Shown: in pieces, positions 43,065 through 52,017 of the stretch
Layout of the letters: every line of letters begins with the position of its first letter
Numbering within the stretch: position 1 is the first letter of the stretch
Origin: Bradyrhizobium sp. BR13661
Lineage (GTDB): Bacteria > Pseudomonadota > Alphaproteobacteria > Rhizobiales > Xanthobacteraceae
Length of the DNA stretch: 64,000 bases
Assembly: GCF_029892425.1 (NCBI RefSeq)
Contig: NZ_JARXWB010000003.1
Span: forward strand, 372,001 to 436,000
Direction: 5' to 3'
The notes under the pieces: model-generated
What the model was told of the DNA's origin: nothing
The model's input: the letters and a program-made list of their open reading frames with translations, nothing else
Databases searched by the model: none
Program-made: the position numbers and the translations under genes

Positions 43065-45005
43065 TTGAATTGGCATCCCGTGATTCTGCTATCTCTATCG
43101 TCGCGTCTCGCAGTGCTCGCCATGCTGTTCGCTCTGGTATTCTTCGGCGCAGCGAGAGCCGAGACGAGCGATGTCGAAACCACGTGGCGACTGTTGGATT
43201 ACATCGCGGTGGATTACGCCGGCGCCGTGTCGCACGGCGCGGTCTCGAGTCCTTCCGAATATGCCGAGCAGAACGAGTTCGCGGCGACCGTCGCCTTGAA
43301 GCTCGCTGCGCTCCCGCCCAAGCCGGAACGGCAAGCGCTCGCGACGGAAGCCGCTCGCCTGCAGCGCGCTATCGCAGACAAGGCCGACGCCGAGCAAGTC
43401 GCAGGTATAGCGCATGGCCTGGCGGCTGCGTTGCTTTTAGCCTACCCAGTGTCGCTGGCGCCGAACAAGGTTCCGGACTTCGCACGCGGCGCGACGTTGT
43501 TTGGTCAGAATTGCGCCGTCTGTCATGGCGCCAACGGCGACGGCCATGGGCCGAACGCCGACAAGCTCGATAAGTCGCCCATCGCGTTCACGGATGCCGA
43601 TCGTGCCCGCCAACGAAGCGTGTTCGCGCTCTACCAGGTGATCACCCAGGGTGTTGATGGTACGGCGATGCCAAGCTTTGACGGTCTTCCGACCGATGAC
43701 CGTTGGGCTTTGGCCCTCTACGTCGGTCATTTGGCCTTCCTCGATCCCGCTGCGGCCGAAGGCGAACGGCTGTGGAAGCAGGATGCCTCACTTCGCCGGC
43801 TCGTTCCCGATCTGAAGACCCTCATCGGCACGACGCCCGCAGCGCTCGCGAGCAAAATCGGACAGGACAAGGCGGACGCTCTCATGGCATATTTGCGTCG
43901 CCATCCCGACGCGGTCATGCAGCGGGCCGGATACCTGTCACTGGTACGTAGCCGCCTGACCGAGAGCCTTGCCGCCTATCGTGAAGGCGACCGCCAGCGT
44001 GCCGCCGAGCTGGCTTTGTCTGCCTATCTTGATGGATTCGAGCCGATCGAACCAGCGCTCGGCGCGCGCAATCGTGCGCTCATGGAGCGGATCGAGGGTG
44101 CCATGGGCGACTACCGCGCCGCCATCCAGAGCGGAGGGAATGCCGATGCACTCGCGGATCGCGTGCAGGAGCTTGCCGATCTTTTTGACGACGCGGAAGC
44201 TTCACTTTCCCCCGATGCGGAAAGCGGCCTCTCAACCTTTCTCGGGGCGGCGACGATCCTGCTACGCGAAGGACTGGAAGCGCTACTAATCGTCGTCGCG
44301 ATGATCGCCTTCCTCCGCAAGGCCGAGCGGATGGAGGTGATGCCCTACGTCCACGCGGGTTGGGTGGGCGCCCTCGTCGCTGGCTTCCTAACCTGGGTCG
44401 TCGCGACCTGGGTGATCGGGATCAGCGGCGCGAGCCGAGAGCTGACCGAGGGGTTCGGGTCGATCTTCGCCGCCGTCGTCCTGCTCTTGGTCGGCATCTG
44501 GATGCACGGCAAGGCACAAGCCGACCAATGGCAACACTACATTCGCGAAAACATGGCGAGGGCGTTGTCCGGCGGTTCGGCCTGGTTACTGTTTGGACTC
44601 GCTTTCATCGTCGTCTACCGAGAGGTGTTCGAGACGATCCTTTTCTACGCGGCGCTGTGGACGCAGGGAAACGGCGGTACGATACTCGCCGGGGCGCTGA
44701 GCGCATGCGCGGTGCTGGCAGTCATCGCGTGGGCGATGCTGCGCTACTGCCGCCGGCTACCAATCGGCAAGTTCTTCACCTACAGTTCGTGGCTCATGGC
44801 GGTTCTGACGGTCGTGCTGGCCGGTAAGGGCATCGCGGCCCTGCAAGAGGCCGGCATCGTTAGCATCGCGCCGTTACGCTTGGTGCCACGCATCTCGTTG
44901 GTTGGTGTGTTCCCAACGACGCAAACGGTCGCAGCTCAGGTACTGATGATTGCGGCTCTGGCTATAGGCTTCGCCCTCAATCGCCGAAAGGTCGCACAGG
45001 ATTGA
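43065..45005 (+). CDS. Cytochrome c-FTR1 fusion iron permease
   Basis: A 646-residue protein. After a signal peptide ending near GAARAE comes a periplasmic region with a c-type heme motif (CAVCHGANGDGHG, about 151-163) and a long helical stretch. The C-terminal half is an FTR1/EfeU permease with seven or so helices and two iron-exchange motifs, REGLEALLIV and REVFETILFY. It would oxidise or bind ferrous iron outside the cell membrane and import it. The frame starts with TTG 43065; GTG 43080 is an equal choice, as neither has a clear ribosome site. It stands alone between IS and integrase remnants. Confidence 0.88.
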   Translation: MNWHPVILLSLSSRLAVLAMLFALVFFGAARAETSDVETTWRLLDYIAVDYAGAVSHGAVSSPSEYAEQNEFAATVALKLAALPPKPERQALATEAARLQRAIADKADAEQVAGIAHGLAAALLLAYPVSLAPNKVPDFARGATLFGQNCAVCHGANGDGHGPNADKLDKSPIAFTDADRARQRSVFALYQVITQGVDGTAMPSFDGLPTDDRWALALYVGHLAFLDPAAAEGERLWKQDASLRRLVPDLKTLIGTTPAALASKIGQDKADALMAYLRRHPDAVMQRAGYLSLVRSRLTESLAAYREGDRQRAAELALSAYLDGFEPIEPALGARNRALMERIEGAMGDYRAAIQSGGNADALADRVQELADLFDDAEASLSPDAESGLSTFLGAATILLREGLEALLIVVAMIAFLRKAERMEVMPYVHAGWVGALVAGFLTWVVATWVIGISGASRELTEGFGSIFAAVVLLLVGIWMHGKAQADQWQHYIRENMARALSGGSAWLLFGLAFIVVYREVFETILFYAALWTQGNGGTILAGALSACAVLAVIAWAMLRYCRRLPIGKFFTYSSWLMAVLTVVLAGKGIAALQEAGIVSIAPLRLVPRISLVGVFPTTQTVAAQVLMIAALAIGFALNRRKVAQD

Positions 45006-45403
45006 GCCTCGATAGTGGGCAGTTACGAAGTCTGCGAGTGCGGGAAAAGTTATGCAACGGACGCGCCCCTCTTTTGAAGAGGGCCAATTGCGGCGCAGTC
45101 CGACGTCTGAGGAACTCTAGTTCCACAAGGTCGGCATCCTGCGGCGCCGTGGGACGGCTCGAGAAGTTGTATTGCCAGCGCGATCAGGAAGATCGGCAGA
45201 AGTCTCCCATTCGAGGCATCCTGGTCGCCTCTGTGTCCGCTGTCGGTTGCGACGCGCTCATTTAACGCGACTGATGGACACCACGCTGTGACGTTTCTTG
45301 ACCGCATCGGCGGCAACGAAATGCATCAATTGCAGCGCTCGGTTGCAAATAAGGACAGCTGTTCCCCGCACCTGTCACGGGGCGTCGGCGCTTCTCGCCG
45401 ATC
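45006..45403. other. Intergenic region after the iron permease
   Basis: 398 bases with no credible gene. A hairpin at 45067-45083 lies about 60 bases after the permease stop. Confidence 0.5.
45067..45083. terminator. Hairpin after the iron permease gene
   Basis: CCCTCTT, loop TTG, AAGAGGG forms a perfect 7-base-pair stem. There is no T-run behind it, so termination is only possible. Confidence 0.3.
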
Positions 45404-46214
45404 TTGGATCCTGCTTGGAACCTAATAAGACAGCCGTGCAAAAACGAGTCCCCCCTATCAGCCAAAACTCTCGCCGCTGGAAAGGCCAGCACGACCACGA
45501 TCGAACTGGTCGACGGGTACATGCCCGGTCTCCGCGTGCGCGTCTTACCCAACGGCACGCGCTCTTGGTCTCTTAATATACGTGATGCGAAGGGTGAGCG
45601 GCGACGATTTGAGGTCGGCAGCGGCCTTGGCATGGCTGAAGCCCGGAAAACGGCTGAGGATTTGAGACGCGCCGTCCGCACCGAAGCCGACCCCACCGCA
45701 GAACGTCGCGGAGTCCGCCTACGGGGCAGGGCAGCCAGGGAGAACGTCGGCACGCTGCACGGATTGCTGGATCACCATTTTGCTAAGGGCCCCGGCGCCC
45801 GGCACCGCCGCGCGACCGCTGTCAAACAGCTCATCTCAACTGTCTTTACGGAAATTCTTCGTACACCACTCTTCGATCTGGACCGCTCGACAATTCAGCT
45901 GATCGCTGATGACTGGAGGAGTGCCAGCACCGCTTCATCGACGGTACGAAGCTTGCGACCCTGCCTAAAATGAGCAGAACGGCGCAGCCTCGCGCGCCCA
46001 GGACTTGCAGACCTCGAACAAACTGTCACGACGCGCAGGCGCGACCGCGTCGTATCGCCTGCTGAGATTGCAGATATTTGGCCCCACCTTCGGGCCGCAC
46101 ATGGCTACGTTAAGTGGCTGCTGTTGACCGGCTGCTGGGCTCTCACGCGCGACGCTCTATCGAGCACCAGAGCTGCTCGGCAGATTTCAAGCCGTGTTGA
46201 AGCAATGCTATGCT
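45404..46214 (+). pseudogene. Broken tyrosine integrase
   Basis: The N-terminal arm-binding domain is recognisable (YMPGLRVRVLPNGTRSWSLN, RFEVGSGLGMAEARKTAEDL, EADPTAERR), as is the core-binding domain (TASSTVRSLRPCLK). A TGA at 45971 stands where relatives have TGG (LKWA). In the same frame the sequence continues LADLEQTVTTRRRDRVVSP, EIADIWPHLRAAHGY, KWLLLTGC and then loses similarity at about 46138, before most of the catalytic RHRY residues. The 5' start is unclear. This is probably the dead integrase of the conjugative element that follows. Confidence 0.8.
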
Positions 46215-46395
46215 GATTGCGCCACGGCGCTTGCAGTTCCCGACCGCATTGATGAACGCGAAGCCGAGATACCATGTTGCGCGGCCGAGAGGCTGATGAG
46301 ATGCGAGAGCTCCGAGCCGCCAAGCGCAACATGGCTCAACACATTCAAACGCTCAGCCTGCTCATCCGCGAGCAGGAACAACAAATCGCAAGGCC

Positions 46396-46683
46396 TCAGC
46401 TTGAACATTCTGGATCGGCGCGAGTGGTGTCCCTGGCTGGACCGGCTCGACGTTGACCGCCTCGCACTCGATCCAACCGCTTTCGGCGGCTGCGCCAGCC
46501 GCGATCGGTGCGGATAAAGGCCTCCAGCATGTGCGGTATCAATGCTGTGGTTTCGATAGGTTCATAGAGCTTGCCATGCTCCGCGGCATACGCATCAAGC
46601 TCTTCCTTGAGAGGCTCGGAGAGCACGATGGTGAGCCGCACCATACCTTGCTTGGGCAGTCGACCAAGTTTCAGATCCGCCAC
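46396..46683 (-). CDS. DUF2274-like protein, second copy
   Basis: A 95-residue protein with a GTG start. It begins MADLKLGRLPKQGMVRLTI and has IPHMLEAFIRTDRGWRSRR, the DUF2274 end motif; the last 30 residues are low-complexity and may be run-on. DUF2274 genes follow trbI in integrative elements; the function is unknown. Its start lies four bases before the stop of the truncated copy upstream. Confidence 0.65.
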   Translation of the reverse strand: MADLKLGRLPKQGMVRLTIVLSEPLKEELDAYAAEHGKLYEPIETTALIPHMLEAFIRTDRGWRSRRKRLDRVRGGQRRAGPARDTTRADPECSS

Positions 46684-46686
46684 AGC

Positions 46687-46833
46687 TCATTCTCCCGATA
46701 AATGTGACTGAGACGGTTGACTGTTCAGATAATCGGCATAGACGACGAGATCCTTGTGAGCGGTTGCTGGCGATTCAACGGTGACCTTGACCGGTTTATC
46801 ATTTTTGGGAGCGCTCAATCTGAGCTTTGCCAT
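46687..46833 (-). CDS. DUF2274 protein, truncated copy
   Basis: A 48-residue frame: MAKLRLSAPKNDKPVKVTVE, then ATAHKDLVVYADYLNSQ, which is the N-terminal half of DUF2274. The end (SQPSQSHLSGE) is unlike the family, and the FIATDR-type motif is missing. It follows trbI directly. Together with the next gene it looks like an internally rearranged tandem pair. Confidence 0.6.
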   Translation of the reverse strand: MAKLRLSAPKNDKPVKVTVESPATAHKDLVVYADYLNSQPSQSHLSGE

Positions 46834-46837
46834 CTTT

Positions 46838-48037
46838 TCATCCTCTATACGGTTCGAGAACGAGATCGCGATTGACGATCACCCTCACCGGAAATCCCGG
46901 ACGGATAGTCAACGTTGGCTGGATGTTGAGATTGCGGCGAACGACCTGTTGACCGGTCTGATTGAGGGAATCCCCTGCTCCGCGTCGGAGCGCCTGAATG
47001 ATGGCGCTGTTGGGGTTGTTGATGTCCGCTCCCGCGTTCACCTCGGTGCCGACGGCAAGCAGCGTCGAGAGCGCAGCTGCTCCGAGCAACTCCTTCCAAT
47101 GGTAGTCGACCTCATCCTCAAGGCCGGAATATCCCGCGGCATCCGCGCCGGGGTGTCGTTCCAGTACAATCGAGCGCCCATTCGGCATGATGAGCCGGGT
47201 CCAAACCAGGAGCACGCGTGACTGCCCGAACGCGACGTGGCTATCATAAATCCCTATCAGGCGCGCACCCTGCGGAATAAGCTTCGCGCGGCCAGTTGGA
47301 GAATCAAAAACCACTTCTGTCACTTGCGCGGTGATTTGACCGGGAAGATCGGAGCGAATTCCCGTGATGAGCGCGGCGGGTATGATCGTTCCCGCCTGCA
47401 CGACAAACGGAGACGCAGGGCGTGAAAGCCTGTCAGGCACCGTAGTCCGCCGATCGACGGGAGCATTGACGAACAGCAGTTTGCGATCCTGTCCGTTCTG
47501 CACGAAGGTTTCGTCAGAAGATGACGCGGTGTTGGTGGCCGCTTCCTGGGATGGGGCACGTGGCGGCGTGACGGGCGCTGTGGTCGGCGCAAATACCTTG
47601 CTGGTCCGAGCCGCCTCGGTCTCCTGGTTGACGCGCTGTTGTTCGGCGTCAATCCCGATCGGCGCTGATTGGCTTTCCGACGAGACGATTGGACGCCCCA
47701 GGTCTCCTGGCAAAGGTGGCCCAAGCCTGGGGATATCGCGCGGAATATCGGCATAGTCCCGCGGTAACATTGTCAGGCCATCTGCGACGTTGTGGTGATC
47801 CGTGCTGTAGAGTTCGTCCGGAGCCGGGCTGCGCGGATGGTTGCTCCTCAGCGCCCACAGCACCGCTCCAGAGATGAGCACCAACGCCAGCGCGCTGGCG
47901 CCGGCAAGCACCTTCCGGGAAAGCCGCGTGATCCTTGGACGCTCTGCACCCAGACGCAAGGCCTGCGCGCGGTCATCAGATGATGGCCCTGGGCCAGATG
48001 CAGGACCGCGGCTCTCGCTTGGGACATTGTGCGTCAT
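46838..48037 (-). CDS. trbI: TrbI, conjugal transfer protein (VirB10-like)
   Basis: A 399-residue protein with a cytoplasmic N-terminus, one membrane helix (VLAGASALALVLISGAVLWA, about 43-62), a proline-rich periplasmic linker and the VirB10 domain: VVQAGTIIPAALITGIRSDL, IPQGARLIGIYDS, GAALSTLLAVG-type region and IRPGFPVRVIVNRDL. It links inner and outer membrane parts of the mating channel. It overlaps trbG by four bases. Confidence 0.95.
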   Translation of the reverse strand: MTHNVPSESRGPASGPGPSSDDRAQALRLGAERPRITRLSRKVLAGASALALVLISGAVLWALRSNHPRSPAPDELYSTDHHNVADGLTMLPRDYADIPRDIPRLGPPLPGDLGRPIVSSESQSAPIGIDAEQQRVNQETEAARTSKVFAPTTAPVTPPRAPSQEAATNTASSSDETFVQNGQDRKLLFVNAPVDRRTTVPDRLSRPASPFVVQAGTIIPAALITGIRSDLPGQITAQVTEVVFDSPTGRAKLIPQGARLIGIYDSHVAFGQSRVLLVWTRLIMPNGRSIVLERHPGADAAGYSGLEDEVDYHWKELLGAAALSTLLAVGTEVNAGADINNPNSAIIQALRRGAGDSLNQTGQQVVRRNLNIQPTLTIRPGFPVRVIVNRDLVLEPYRG

Positions 48038-49017
48038 GATCGCCTCCCGTCGGATCTGACAATTCGGACTTTCTGCTGATTGTCTGCGCCAAGGCGAAGC
48101 TCGGCTGCGGTGAATAGACGATCGACAATCAGGACATTCCTGTAGACGCGATAGTTGACGAGTTCGGGTTTGCCGTCCTGACCGATCACGAACAATGGCG
48201 GCATTTCGCCCTGACCGATCCCAGGCGAGAATTCGATGTAGACCTTGCGACCGTCGTCATAGGCATTCACTGGCCGCCAGGGCGGATCGTCGCCTTCGAT
48301 GACGTAGCGGTACCGACGCTGATCCATCTCCGGGATGACCGGTACTGGTGGAAAAGCCTTGGAGCGGCTGGACCGGTCTTCCGGGTAATACCAAGCGACC
48401 GACGGCATATATGGCTTTTCGCGAGAGCGGAGTTCGATCAGGTAGGTTCGTCGATCGGTGTTGACGACAAGATTCGTCTCAATAGCGGGGCGCGTTGGCT
48501 TGACCATGAGGTGAACGCGCCTGGTATCACCGCTGCCGCTCTCAGTGTCGGCGACGATCCAGCGCACGGTATCGCCGGCGGCAAGCGGACCCGAACCGGT
48601 TAGCTGTTCGCCCGGCTCAAGCGCGATATCCGTAATCTGCCCTGGCGAGGCGTAGATTTGATAGAGCGCGCCGGGGCTGTAGGGAAAGACCTGGACGGCG
48701 TTGAAATAACCCGCCCGCCGCGGCTGGACACGCGCCACGTCATTGGCGATCTCGACGCGGCCGGTCGGATCCTTTGACTCTGCTTCACGCTTGTTGCCGC
48801 CACGAGTTGGAGTCCAGGCCGGAGGGACATGCAAGGGAGGCGCGCGGTCATCCGCCGGCATCGGGAGATCGGGAGACGGCGGCACCTCATTATCATAGCT
48901 GATCTGTGGCGGCTTGAAGGTCGTGCAGCCGGAGAGCGCGACCGTGAGAAGAAAGGCGAGACGTAAGGGCGCGCGATTCCAATCGGGGGGCGCGGATCGC
49001 GGGACGGGTTTTCTCAC
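48034..49017 (-). CDS. trbG: TrbG, conjugal transfer lipoprotein (VirB9-like)
   Basis: A 327-residue protein with a lipobox (LSGC, about residue 31) and the VirB9 fold: VQVFPYSPGALYQIYASPG, HLMVKPTRPAIETNLVV, VNTDRRTYLIELRS, then RRYRYVIEGDDPPWRP and the C-terminal VYRNVLIVDRLF. It forms part of the outer-membrane core. It overlaps trbF and trbI. Confidence 0.95.
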   Translation of the reverse strand: MRKPVPRSAPPDWNRAPLRLAFLLTVALSGCTTFKPPQISYDNEVPPSPDLPMPADDRAPPLHVPPAWTPTRGGNKREAESKDPTGRVEIANDVARVQPRRAGYFNAVQVFPYSPGALYQIYASPGQITDIALEPGEQLTGSGPLAAGDTVRWIVADTESGSGDTRRVHLMVKPTRPAIETNLVVNTDRRTYLIELRSREKPYMPSVAWYYPEDRSSRSKAFPPVPVIPEMDQRRYRYVIEGDDPPWRPVNAYDDGRKVYIEFSPGIGQGEMPPLFVIGQDGKPELVNYRVYRNVLIVDRLFTAAELRLGADNQQKVRIVRSDGRRS

Positions 49018-49697
49018 TAACCGAGCTCCTTTGACCAGTTAATGGCATTGACGTAGACGCCGAGGGGGTTCTTGCGGAGGCGATCAGCATCGCGTGGGGT
49101 TTCGATGACGATGGAGAGGATCGCGGTCCAGCGCTCGGTTGCGGCGAGTTGGCCGCTGTCATAACGGCGTTCAGTCCATGCGATCCGAAAGCTTTCCGGT
49201 GAGGCACGAATGACGCTGGAGATCTCGACCGCAACTTGTGTGTTGCCGAGCCTGGCAAACGGGTTGTTGCTACGAGCGTAGTCGTTCAGCGCCGCTGCGC
49301 CACGATCGGTCGTGAAGTCGTAGGCTCGTAGCCAGCTTTGCCGCAGCACGATGGCATCGGCCGGCAAGCCTCGGACATCTTCGATGAAGCGTGCGAGATG
49401 AAATGCGATTTGCGGATCGGTCGGCTGATAGAAAGGACTCGCCGGCGCGACCGCTTGGGCCTGACCGAAATGGTCGATCTCCACCACCCATGGCGTGACG
49501 GTGCCTTTGGTGGACTGCCAGACAAGGGCCGCCGAAAACCCTCCCGACAACAACAAACATCCGAATGCCATCAACCGCCAGTTTCTGGCCTGAACGCGCG
49601 CTGACCCGATGCGTTCATCCCAGACCTGGGCCGCTCTCTGGTAAGGCGTCACCGGCTCTGGCGTGCGGCCGTAGTGCATGGATGGTCGCTTGAACAT
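49017..49697 (-). CDS. trbF: TrbF, conjugal transfer protein (VirB8-like)
   Basis: A 226-residue inner membrane protein with one helix (LMAFGCLLLSGGFSAALVW) and a VirB8 domain: VTPWVVEIDHFGQAQAV, RFIEDVRGLPADAIVLRQSW, WTERRYDSG and NPLGVYVNAINWSKELG at the end. The ATG at 49697 overlaps the trbL stop and follows GGGAGG; a GTG lies one codon earlier. Confidence 0.95.
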   Translation of the reverse strand: MFKRPSMHYGRTPEPVTPYQRAAQVWDERIGSARVQARNWRLMAFGCLLLSGGFSAALVWQSTKGTVTPWVVEIDHFGQAQAVAPASPFYQPTDPQIAFHLARFIEDVRGLPADAIVLRQSWLRAYDFTTDRGAAALNDYARSNNPFARLGNTQVAVEISSVIRASPESFRIAWTERRYDSGQLAATERWTAILSIVIETPRDADRLRKNPLGVYVNAINWSKELG

Positions 49698-50902
49698 CAC
49701 TGCCCTCCCTCGGACAGATCGACGGAGGATCCGCCACCAGCACTATCGCCGCTACGGACGGCCTGGGTGGCGGCGGATACGCCCTGGTTCACGGTCTGCG
49801 CGCGCTTCATGCGACGCGCCCAGGCCGGTGGCGCATCTGTCGTCGGCGAGCTACTTGTCAGTCCGGCTGCCATGCGGCGCAGGGGGCTGACGATTGCCGA
49901 GCCGCCTGCGCTGGCGACACCACTCAATCCTCCAGCTCGGTAGGCACTTGCCGTTCCTGTCGCTATGGTAGCTGCGCCACGGGCGCCACCTACGACCGCT
50001 CCACCTGCTAGTCCTGCGCCGCCTGCCGCAAGACCTGCGCCAGCAGCAATGGCGCCGCCTGCGGCCAGGCCGGTGCCGACGGCAGCGCCGGCACCGAGCT
50101 GCGGTCCACCGGATACGATGCCGTTGGCAATACCCGGACCGAAGATACCGAGGCCAAGCAACGACAGTGCTCCGAGCACAAGCGCCATGGCATTGTTGAT
50201 CGTCGGCTGGTTGCCGGCAAATCCTGCCGTGAATTGCGCAAACAGCGTCGAGCCAATGCCGACGATGACGGCGAGCACCAAAACCTTGACGCCCGAGGAG
50301 ATCACGTTGCCCAGAACCCGTTCGGCGGCGAAGGCGGTCTTGCCGAACAGCCCGAACGGGATCAGCACGAAGCCAGCGAGCGTCGTCAGCTTGAACTCAA
50401 TCAGGGTGATGAAGAGCTGGATAGCCAGAATGAAGAAAGCGAGCAGCACCACAATCCAGGCAAACAGCAGGACCGCAATCTGGACGAAGTTCTCGAAGAA
50501 GCTGACATAGCCCAACAAGCCTGAGACCGAATCGAGAATGGGCCGTCCGGCATCAAGGCCGACCTGGGCGATCTTTCCGGGTCTTAGGAAATCGGCTGAG
50601 GAAAGGCCGGTGCCCGAGGCCTTCAGACCCAAACCTGCAAAACTTTCGAAGATGATGCGGGCTAGGCTATTCCAATTGCCGATCAGAAAGGCGAAGACTC
50701 CGACAAAGAGTGTTTTTCTGACGAGGCGCGCCAGGATGTCCTCGTCCGCGCCCCATGCCCAAAACAGGCCGGCCAGCGTGAGATCGATGGCCGCCAGCGT
50801 CGTGGCGAGGTATCCGACCTCGCCTCCGAGCAGCCCAAAGCCGGAATCGATGTAGCGGGTAAAGGTCTCCAGGAACTGGTCGATAATGCCCGTGCCGCTC
50901 AT
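49697..50902 (-). CDS. trbL: TrbL, conjugal transfer membrane protein (VirB6-like)
   Basis: A 401-residue protein starting MSGTGIIDQFLETFTRYIDS. About six hydrophobic helices follow, for example VVLLAFFILAIQLFITLIEF. The end is long and rich in glycine and alanine (AAGGAIAAGAGLAAGGAGLA) with a basic tail. It is the polytopic subunit of the mating-pair channel. It lies 3 bases after trbK. Confidence 0.93.
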   Translation of the reverse strand: MSGTGIIDQFLETFTRYIDSGFGLLGGEVGYLATTLAAIDLTLAGLFWAWGADEDILARLVRKTLFVGVFAFLIGNWNSLARIIFESFAGLGLKASGTGLSSADFLRPGKIAQVGLDAGRPILDSVSGLLGYVSFFENFVQIAVLLFAWIVVLLAFFILAIQLFITLIEFKLTTLAGFVLIPFGLFGKTAFAAERVLGNVISSGVKVLVLAVIVGIGSTLFAQFTAGFAGNQPTINNAMALVLGALSLLGLGIFGPGIANGIVSGGPQLGAGAAVGTGLAAGGAIAAGAGLAAGGAGLAGGAVVGGARGAATIATGTASAYRAGGLSGVASAGGSAIVSPLRRMAAGLTSSSPTTDAPPAWARRMKRAQTVNQGVSAATQAVRSGDSAGGGSSVDLSEGGQ

Positions 50903-50905
50903 CGC

Positions 50906-51283
50906 CTACTCCTTTCCAGACTGCGGGACTGAATCGTGTGGCCCGAGTCTGGGCCCGCTGTCGTGCTCAGAGGGGATGAACAATGGCGATGCGCCGTGAG
51001 AACTGGCGCTCTCCGATAACGTTGGAGGTGTCTGCCTGAGGAATTGACGGCGTTTCTCAGCCCAAGCCTTGCGGCATTCCGACAGAGCCTCTTTCTGCTC
51101 TGGGGTCACGGAGCGGCACTCCGCGAGTTTTGCGGCCAACGGATCGAACGCCTGGTCAAAGGACGTCGCTGACGCGGTTTGGTTTCCGTCGTCACGCAGA
51201 CGAATTGCGCAGGCCGCGACGGTGAGGACGATGAGCACCATCGCCGCTATCGTCGGCAGCCTGTCGATTTTTGACTTCTTCAT
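50906..51283 (-). CDS. trbK: TrbK-like entry exclusion lipoprotein
   Basis: A 125-residue protein with a signal and lipobox-like end (MVLIVLTVAACAIRL) and a domain with two cysteines in LAECRSVTPEQKEAL and SECRKAWAEKRRQFL, the pattern of the TrbK-alt family. It would hinder redundant transfer into cells that already carry the element. It overlaps the trbJ stop. Confidence 0.85.
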   Translation of the reverse strand: MKKSKIDRLPTIAAMVLIVLTVAACAIRLRDDGNQTASATSFDQAFDPLAAKLAECRSVTPEQKEALSECRKAWAEKRRQFLRQTPPTLSESASSHGASPLFIPSEHDSGPRLGPHDSVPQSGKE

Positions 51284-52017
51284 CAGTGAAACATCCGAAC
51301 GGCTGTGGGTTGATATCCCTGGCCCGGGGTCAGGAAGCGGCGCAGCTGCTCCCTGCTCTGGTCCAGCGCGGCAGCACGCTGAGCAGACTCCAGGTTCTGT
51401 GCGCGTCCATGAGCCGCGACGACCGCCGTGAGGTCGGCTAGCTGCTGAGCCTGCAACGCCATGAGCTGATTGCCGGCCTGGCTCGCCTGTAGAGCCCCGG
51501 TTGCGCCCTGGCTTGAGGTGACAAGCGCAGACATCTGGGTACGGTTGGTATTGAGATTGCCAACGACAGTTGCCTGCGTCCGCATGGCGTCCTGCAGGCC
51601 CGCCATTGCGTTCTGCCAGCGGACTTGCGCGTTTGCGACCAACGCCTGATCCGAGATACCTGATGTTGCCGGCGCGTAGGTCGTCGAGAACGCGCGATCA
51701 ATCTGCCCGACGTCGTAGGCGATGCGCTGGGCCTGAGCGAGAAGCTGTTGGGTCCCCTGGATCGATTGCTCCAGTTGCAACAACGACGAGAATGGCAGCG
51801 TTGCCAGGTTCTTCGCCTGGTTAACGAGCATTTGCGCCTGATTCTGCAGTGACACGATCTGGTTGTTGATCTGCTGCAGGCTGCGAGCGGCTGTCAGCAC
51901 GTTTTGTGCATAGTTATGGGGATCAAAAACGACCAACTGCGCCGACGCGGGCCTCAAGCTGACGGCAACGGTGATCGCGATCATGCTGGCGGTGGCGAGA
52001 CGGCAGAGGCGGTTCAT
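51283..52017 (-). CDS. trbJ: TrbJ, conjugal transfer protein (VirB5-like)
   Basis: A 244-residue secreted protein with a signal peptide (MIAITVAVSLRPASA) followed by VVFDPHNYAQNVLTA, the usual TrbJ start. The rest is a long helical, glutamine-rich coiled-coil region. It is thought to act at the tip of the mating pilus. It overlaps trbE. Confidence 0.93.
   Translation of the reverse strand: MNRLCRLATASMIAITVAVSLRPASAQLVVFDPHNYAQNVLTAARSLQQINNQIVSLQNQAQMLVNQAKNLATLPFSSLLQLEQSIQGTQQLLAQAQRIAYDVGQIDRAFSTTYAPATSGISDQALVANAQVRWQNAMAGLQDAMRTQATVVGNLNTNRTQMSALVTSSQGATGALQASQAGNQLMALQAQQLADLTAVVAAHGRAQNLESAQRAAALDQSREQLRRFLTPGQGYQPTAVRMFH

Noticed and set aside
45006..45403. tRNA gene or attachment site for the conjugative element
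   Set aside because: No T-loop pattern or cloverleaf was found near the integrase remnant, and no direct repeat could be matched within the window.
46194..46517. Plus-strand frame downstream of the broken integrase
   Set aside because: It overlaps the DUF2274 gene and has no recognisable domain; pieces such as MRELRAAKRNMAQHIQ look coiled-coil but no gene could be built.
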